64,000 bases of DNA, from contig OZ024891.1 in assembly GCA_964017195.1 (NCBI GenBank), forward strand, positions 6,721,994-6,785,993, in the 5' to 3' direction. The notes beneath the pieces are model-generated. The model saw only the letters and a program-made list of their open reading frames with translations, made no database searches and was not told the DNA's origin. The stretch is from Siderastrea radians (taxonomy: Eukaryota; Cnidaria; Anthozoa; Scleractinia; Rhizangiidae). Every line of letters starts with the position of its first letter. The stretch's first letter is position 1. The position numbers and the translations under genes are program-made. Of the stretch, positions 45,401 through 54,400 are shown piece by piece.

Positions 45401-48400
45401 TACTGCTATTTGCGAGATAGTGTAGTCCTTTTTATTTTACTTATAAAATTGAATAATAAACTTTGAACTTTGAACTTTGGAAAAGTTTCGATTCAAGGTT
45501 GTTTTGACCTCGGGTACACGTAATTCAATACTCCCTTCTCGAGCTTTACACTGACGATGTATACAATTTTATTTATTTATTTTATTCACCGCTATACATT
45601 TGATTAACTACTGCTATCAGCTTCATTGAGCATTTCTACAGGAATAGGCTGCAGTTGTAGCTCAGTGCTAAAAGGGAAGAAAATAACTTTTGAGCATGTT
45701 GTTACGAGTACAATACCCGTTCGCAATTTCCGTTCATACCACAAGAACAAATTGACATTAAAATTGAGCTCCACAGTCATTTTCTTCTGGATGCGATTCT
45801 ACATATTTTCAACAGACTGAATAAATAAATAAATAAATAAAGAAAGAAAGAAATATAAATAAACACTTTATTTCAGTAGGGTGCATAATTACAGTCAAAC
45901 TGTAGTCTCCCTTATGGCCCTACGAAACCTCCAGGTTGAACTGGAATTTGGAAATGTTGGTTTTTGTGGAGGGAGGAAAACTAGAGTACCCGGAGAAAAA
46001 CCCTCAGAGCAAGGACGAGAACCAACCACAAACTCAACCCACATATGACACCGGGACCGGGAATCGAACCCGGGCCACATTGGTGGAAGGCGAGTGCTCT
46101 CACCACTGCGCCATCCCTGCTCCCCTTAATAGCGCCCAAATCAGGGAAATCTGGGCAGGAAGATGGGGGGGGGTCCTCTGGCCTTGGAAATCTGGGCGGG
46201 GGAGGGGTCTAGAGGTACAGGAAATCCGGGAGGAAGGGGGGGTCAAAAACTCTTGCCATCCGTCGGGGGTGTGTGGATTTTTTCTGGAATAACCCAATGT
46301 TTGAGTCTTTGGATAAAATCCTCAAGTGTGACCATTCAAGTGAAAGCTATTGAGCAGTACTTTCTTGTGGTGCTGTAGAAAGTAGCCTTACATTTTAAGT
46401 ATGTGGATAAAATCCTCCTGTGTCAGACCATTCTGAGTTGGTGAACAAAATCCTAAGCAGGACCATTAAAAGATTAAAAGATGGAAGGTTTTTTAAAGCC
46501 CCAATATCGACATGCACATTCTCCTCACTGTTATCCAAATATTTTTAAGTACTAGTTGGGAGAAAAAAGATTAAAAAATCCCTCAAAAATCAATTTAGTG
46601 TACCTCATTAGCCACAGGAAGCTGTCCATTTGTTGTTGGTTTCTCTGCTGGTTCGGCCTTTTCGACCTCTTTTTCCACTATGCCAGTTTTCTCCTGCTTT
46701 TTCTTCTTTAGTTTGGCCAAGATGGATGACTCACGTTCTGGGAATGGTGGCATTTCTTCAAGAACAGTGGCCTAAGCAGCATAATGATAAGAACCACTAA
46801 TTAAAATCCACTAGCTAGTTGACGAAACTAGTGTCCAGAATAGCTGGATTTTCTCCACATTTATCTGTACAGAATTTTTACCAGGATTTTCAAATCCTGT
46901 CCATAATTTTGCAAAGTGCCATAGAATAGACTTGTAGCAATTTGGCCCCAGTGCTGCAATTGTCCACAAGGAATTAACTCCAAGAAAAATTAAGAAGCTT
47001 AACTCACCAAAACATCCGGGGAGGCCACAGTACTAAGTTTCAAGTACTCCAGAGCCCTCTGCTGGATCTCTGCATCTGAATTTTTAAGGTTTCCATCACT
47101 TCGCAAAATCTGAAAAAGGGAAACATATTGTCGACATTAGTTTGAAGCACAGCCCAAGCAAACTACATGTAGCAATCTTGTTCTTCAGTTCAGTGAACAA
47201 TTTTGTGTAGGGTATAACCCTGGTAGAAATCCTATACAGGATCCTACAGGATTTTCTAGGATCCTACAGGATCCTGTAAGTTCACACAGGATCCTACCCA
47301 GGATCCTAAATGGCACCATGTTGTTTAGGATCCTACTCAGGATCCTGTAAAGTCTTTCAGGATCCTGCTTAAGATTGTCTAGGATCCTATTTAGGATCCT
47401 GTAGGATCCTATAGGATCTTAAACAGGATCTTATAGGATCCTATAGGATCCTAAACAAGATCCTATAGGATCCTATAGGATCCTACAGGATCCTACAGGA
47501 TCCTACAGGATCTTATATGGGATCTTATCAGGATCCTGGTTAAGATCCTACAGTATCCTGCTAGGATCCTATTAGGATCTTTTTAGGATCCTGGGCAGAA
47601 TTTTTTCCAGGGAACATCCAAGATGGCCGATGTCTGACCAGTTTCACAATAATTGTCGAAAAAGAAGTGCAAACCAACGAAGAAAAGGCCACAATGATTC
47701 TCCAGGTCAAAGTAAGTCTGTATGCGAAAATTTGGCAATTTTTGAGCAATTATAATTTTGACCAAATTCGTCACTCACGCACTTTTTCCACCGGGCCCTT
47801 CAACGATATCCCACCAAGATAATAGTTTTTGGAAGAACACATGGACTGCTAAGCAAGTGAACACATTTCCAGCCCTGTCTGCCCATCACAATCATGGATA
47901 GACAGCTCAAGAGAAGAATCTCGTACCTCCTGGATGTGTCCCTTGATCTCTGGGAAGAGGTTAATAAACTTGACATAGGTTGACATGAGCAGCCCTCTTG
48001 TTGCGGAAGAACACAATGGGAACTTGCTGTGGAGCAGCTGGAATTGAACCATGGGGCTAAAAAGAACAGAAGATTAATTAATGCAATTAAAAATGGGCAA
48101 AATGTGACAAATGATGGAAAAGATGCAATGTCTGACTTACCTTGATCTTGGATCTCCAGCAATAAGATTTCCAAATTCGCCCAAGATGTAGCCACCGACT
48201 TTAACCATGTTCTCATGGCATGACGGAGATTGAAGAGCTTCAAACACCGTCTTAGCTGCATAACCCTGTATATCATCTCTGTTGATGACTATCTGGATCA
48301 CACGGTACCACACCTGTAAGTAAGTTTGTACCAGTTAAACACTTACATTGTATGTTCATGGAAGAAACAACCAATCCAATGAAAACACATCCATAGGCAA

Positions 48401-51400
48401 CTGTAATGGCCATATCCCTGGTACAAATCCTGTACATGATCCCACAGGATACTGCAAAAACTCAGGGGATCCTGCACAAGATCCCACATGTATTTAAGAT
48501 GCCTAAATAGGATAACGTGGTATTCTGATCTTTAAACTCATCACCAAAAGAGGAGCTTGGAGGGAGGTGCCGGAGAGGAAAGAGCAAACTACAGTGGTTG
48601 AAAATGCGAGCAAACAGCAAACTGCACAGACACAAACTCAAGAGCTTTAAATATCAGTGGCCTCTGCCAGATCTCAGAGCCACTCCACATGGGCATGTCA
48701 TCTAACGATGAACTGCTGACTGCAATCTAATGGGGGTTAGCAGCCACAAGCCCCAAGTGAGCCTAGCATTTTGTTGCAAGTTTAACTTCGCCTAAATTAC
48801 ATTTAGCCAAATTAAAATAAGAGCCAAACAGATCCTACAGGACCCAATAATATCCTATGGGATCTAAAAAACAAAGTATTTCTTTAACTCTGACAAGCTC
48901 AATGGTTAACCCTTTAGTGGGGCTGTTTCTTTTGGAAATCTACAAACCTCTTCACTGACATAATCTCCAGCAATCCTGATTAGTGTCAGGATGGTATCCA
49001 TGTACCACGAATAATCTGTTGCAAACTTCTCAGAAAGAATCGCCACTTTCAACACCTGATGAAAAATAGTGGATCTCAACTTCAGCATTGTAAGTGGGGA
49101 GGAGTTTTGTGAGGATAGTAAACAAGATTCTGTGGCAAATGAAAAATAATGTCATCAGTTTTGCAGGCAAGCACTATCCAAGAAAATCAACCATTACCAT
49201 TTCCTCCTTGATGGAGTAATCAGCTGTTTCCAGGTATGTCAACATTTCAGACACAATCTCCTCCGCATTGTTCTTATCACACATGGCATAAAGAAGATCA
49301 ACTGCTCTCTGGCGTACACTGACATCACGCTCAGTCTAGATGTTAAAATAATAATTGTTAAAGAAATTTGTTACAGTTCTTCAAGATTTGCTGTAGATAT
49401 AAAGTAGTCCCCTGCGAACTCCTGGGAATTCGAGAAAAACATGACTTTGTTTAAGATGTCCCAGAATACACAACAGAAAACTAGTAGCAGAGTTGCAGGG
49501 CTGTCACGAACTTTTGAAGTAGCTGTGAGAATGGAAAAAGTAGCCAGGGAAAACCAAAATTATCTGGTAGCAATGCCTTGTTTGTCTACCAAAGAAGCTG
49601 AGGCTCAAATTTGTAATAGCCAGGGAGAATTCTGTGCTCCCCAGCTCTTATCGACAGCAAGTACCAGAACAGGGAACATCAGAACACCCCAGAACAGCAC
49701 AGAACAACTGAAAACCAGATTGAGCTAACTATACAGGGAATTAAATAGGTCTAACCTACTCCTTAGCTGAAAAGCATCTCAGCACTCTGGGGTATTCCCA
49801 GGTGTTTCAGTATACCTGGTTTAAGCATGTTCCCTTCATCCTTTAAGCCCTAACAGTGCCTAACATTCCTTGTTCAAAAATCAAGTGATGAGAGTATAGA
49901 AAGTGATCACCAAGGATAAGATGCCTTGACATTTAGACAAATTCTCCTTACTAGTTCAATTAAAATGTATGGAGAACAGTAAGGAGAATATGCATTTTTA
50001 TATCAGGGTTTAAAGGGTTAATGACAGCCAAGTGGGGAGGCAAATCCAAGGGAAGTTGGTTTCAGTTTAAGACAGTTACCTTCAGTGCACCAACAACAGT
50101 CTCTTGATGTTTCCTAACAGCATCAGCTGAGAACTCAGAGTTGGACATAAGGCACAGTCCTTCCAGAGCAAGATACCTGATAAACATAACAAAGGATAGA
50201 ACTATTACTGGAAGGATTACTAATTAAAAATAATTATGACTTGGAGTAACATGACGCACTTCACCAAACTGTTCACCTCAATTTGGACTATACAGCTTTT
50301 CTTTGAGATTACCTAGAAAAAGGCTATTTGGGAAAATCATTTCTTGTGACCTCTTGCATCCATTTATCTTTCATTTATCAAATGCCTGTGTACTGTGTGT
50401 AGGAGGTCTGTTTATACCAAGAGATCTCTGATTTCATGTTCCAAGCCTCAACACACAATTGTATTTATTTTGTCCCTTTTAACTAGTATAGAGTGCTGTA
50501 CTTTTATTTTGAACATGGAAGTTGCAATTCAGGGATGAGGTAATAAGGGGATAAGATAGTAATGTCTCTAGCTTGTATACTTCCAATATGTGGCTAGTTC
50601 AACGACTAACAAAATAAGAAATCACCTTCAATTAAGCAAAGTAGAAATTCATTTAGCACATTCTGATTCTAATTAATCTTTTCATCAAAATTGATCTTTA
50701 ACTTGGCACATTAGTAGCTTATTTGTCAGTGGTAAGTACAGTTTAACTGACAGTGCTGACCAATCTGCTCTAATCATAGTAAGCACTTTATACATTTTGA
50801 GCGTTATGGCATCCATGATGTAATATTGAAATGTGTGAGTAATTAACACTTCTCATAAATGATGGAAGAAGCAATCTTAGTAAGGGAAAACTGCAAAGAA
50901 AGAGATTAAAGATTTAAACATACCTCAGGTTGGTTTCCCTGTGTGTCAAAAATTGACCTAACTGGTTACAGCCTCTAATCAACAAGCTCTGCTCACTAAA
51001 AAACAAAATTAAAAAATTAAAAAAAAACTGTATGGTCATTGGTTAAGAATGAGGACAGGTAAAACTTGCTAGAATGTGCTTATCCTGCGAGCAAGCTCTA
51101 TCGAGGGGTGGGGGCGCAAAGGGGGAAAAATGCTCTCCATTTCCCCCTTCGGGCCCCCACCCCCCGAGAGAGCTTGCTCGCAGGCTAGAATGTGCTAAGA
51201 CAGGGCACTCTAAAAATTACTTGACAATGCAATGCAATGTATTTTGGGTATACATTTGCAAGGTTTCCCAAAATTCTAGAATTCCGTTTAAAAAAAATCA
51301 GCAAACAAAACAACAAAAAAGAAAACACATTCCATTCGACTATTCCTGATTAGGCCCTTGTTCATCTGGCGTAAACAGTGTTACTGCCAAAAGATTAATC

Positions 51401-54400
51401 TAACTTCTAAGGCATACGTAACATACCTGTCCAAATGAATAATCAGATTTATGGCCTCAAACAGCACAGCATTTCTGGCATTTGAATGTTGGACTTTCTT
51501 TGACTTTGGAGGTTCCTTCAAGAGATTAACACAGACACAGTTTAAATTATTTCTTGGGGGTTGTTTGCCATACAGCTGTAGCAAGAATCAGGAAAATAAG
51601 AAAGATGTAACATTCAGCATGTCATAGGTTGGATAGATGATAAAGTCGCACTTGAGCCAAGGAGGCCCAAATGGCTGGAGCTTATCCTGGTTTCCACTGC
51701 ATGAGGCAACTGAGAGTATTGTTACTCCCCCCTGGATGGGATGCTAGTCCATCACAGGGTTCCCCCCTCTCCCAGCACTATGTCACCGGTACCTATTTAT
51801 ACACCTGGGTGGAGAGAGATAATGTGGGGCAAAGTTTCTTGTCTAAGGAAACAACACCATGGCAGGGACTGGGTGACAAACCAACCATCTTCAGATCTGA
51901 AGTCCAACGCGGTAACCACTACACCACTAGGCCCCCGAAACAAAAAGAAAATCTGAGCCCTGATGGGAATCTAACCCACGAAATTTTGTACACTAGTCTG
52001 ATGTTTTAACCAGTGAGCTACTGGGAGACTCATGGCAAGCAAGGTCATATTTTCCTAAGCTCACTGTGAGGTGCATCCTGCATACTGTTAGGATCAGCAG
52101 TGTTAAAAGCATCCTAGGCGATGATAAGGAAAGAAAGATGGCAAATCTTAAGCTCAGTGAAGAAAAAAAGAAGTGTTGAAATGGAAATATCCATCCTGAG
52201 TTACCTGTGCTTTGTTAAGAATGGTTTCCAGGCACTCATTCAATCTTGCAAGAATAGCTGGGTCATCTGAAGTAAAAACAGGACAAAATTGAAACTTACA
52301 TTAATTTAATTAAATGTTAGACATGGCGATATTTTCCCATATCACCCTCCAACACGGTCAATAAGTACATGATATGACCCTGATACAATTCTCACCTGGA
52401 GGAGGGTACAACTGTAACAGTTTCAGCAACTTGACACACAGCCACGGTGCTGGAACAAAGTAGTAAGTGTAATCTTGAAGATCTGTGTAGGATGATGTCA
52501 CAATCTGTTGAAAGATAATACACACTCAAAATATTTAATAGTTTTTTTTAAATTAAATCTTGGTTCAGGTATCTATGGTGGGCATACTGGACTCCAATCT
52601 AGATGACCTGGTTGAAGTTTTTTTCTTCCAGTTTTCATGTTTGAAATCATAAAATACATCCTTTCCTTTTCCTTTCCTATGATTTGCCAGGGAAATCTCA
52701 TGAAATTGCCACATGGTAACTTGTATTAAGATGGGTAGAACATCATCCCCTGAGTATATCATTGTTCTCATTAACTTTTATACTTCAGAGTCGGGATAAA
52801 CAATGTATCACTTTTCTACTCTATAAACTGCACAAGTGGTCGAGATCACACTCCAACCAGACCGCTCGCATACGTTAACACACGTTAACCTTCTCAAATA
52901 ATGTTTTCTCAGTGAAAGAATAACTAAAAATCCTGTTAACCAAGCTTGTTTGGTCCTGACATGGAAAGATGGTCCTTAATGATCTTTTCATTGTTCACAT
53001 GCGAAAAAAGGAAAGAACGTAGCCAATATTTCTACATCTGGACGGGACAAGCTTGGTCAATAACAACCATATACCATTGCAAATATTTTAGTCTAGTAAA
53101 AATTAATAAAATTTACAGGGTAAAGGTGCCAAAACCATGTATTTTGATTTAGACATTTCACGTAGCAGACATTTTAGTCTACGAAACTGATTTAAAGACA
53201 AAAGCCAATCTTACCCTACTGAGTCTTGACACTGCTAGCTGAACACAGCCTTTGTAGTCGTCAGCGTAATGATGTACAACACCTTGAATAAGGCTAGCAG
53301 CAGAGGTCACCACACCCTGGAGAGGAAACAACAATACTTTCAGTTTGATGAGATTGTCTCAACTTGAGCAACCAGGAATAATCGATCCATGAAGTCTCGT
53401 GCACATGTATCATGTAAATGCAAACGCAAGGAGAAATGCAAGTGCAAGGACTATCTTACATGCATGTATATTTGGAACAGTTTTCCAAGATGGCAGTGAA
53501 GACATGCTTCACTTGCTTGTCTTCGCACTTGTGCTTCCGTCAGCGATGTTCACACGTGAGAATTTTCTCACCTTACATTAATTGCATTTGTATTACCCTG
53601 GTTTATACTTGAGAAATGAAAATGTAATCACAAATTCAACTGAAAGTGACCAAACAGAATTTTCAAATAGTGTTGTTTGTTTGTTGCTTTTTTTTTTATA
53701 TTTTGCAAACTGAAATTAAGTGATACAGTGTTCCACTTATTAGGCTTGGTGCTCTTGGTAGCAATTGCTTTTAAAGATGGTACAAATACCATTAGAGTTA
53801 CAACATCCAGAGGCATAATTCTTTAAATAAACGCTGTTTTGGCAACCTTGATGCACATCCAAACAATAGAACATTCAGTTGGTAAGTCTGACTTGTTTAC
53901 CATTCAAGTATTTGTTTTCTCATAAGAAGTTAGTCTGGGATATGCCATGCACGGTAAGGTAAAGTCACATACAAGCCAAGGAGGCCCACACAGCCAGAGC
54001 TTATCCCATTTTCTGTAGCACGAAGCAACTGAGCACTCCCCTCCCCCCGGATGGGATGCTAGTCCATCGCAGGGTTACCCCAGCAGTAACACCATGCAAG
54101 AGAAACAGATAATTAAGTACCAAAAAAAGCAAAAGAAGAAAAAAGAGAGAAAAAGATACCCCAAGCAGGAATCCAACCCACAATACCCTGCTCTCATGAC
54201 AGGTGCTCTAACCATTGAGCTGTGGAGGCAGAGTGGAATGAGTCGAAATTAACCCAAGGCAACAATGATCACCAAGCATTTGCTCCCACACCTCTTGTGC
54301 TGAGAACTAATTCTGTTGGTCATCAAGCACTACTAATTAAACCAAGTATAATCACACACACACATAAGACAAATTTCAAACAATATGTACATATTTAGAG

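Noticed and set aside
47218..47612. Possible CRISPR-like array
   Set aside because: The units are short palindromes without unique spacers of constant length, and the genome is eukaryotic.
51855..52030. tRNA genes
   Set aside because: A and B boxes are present, but the cloverleaf is not complete and the sequence continues into a SINE body. Similar heads at 46060-46124 and 54168-54230 were rejected for the same reason.
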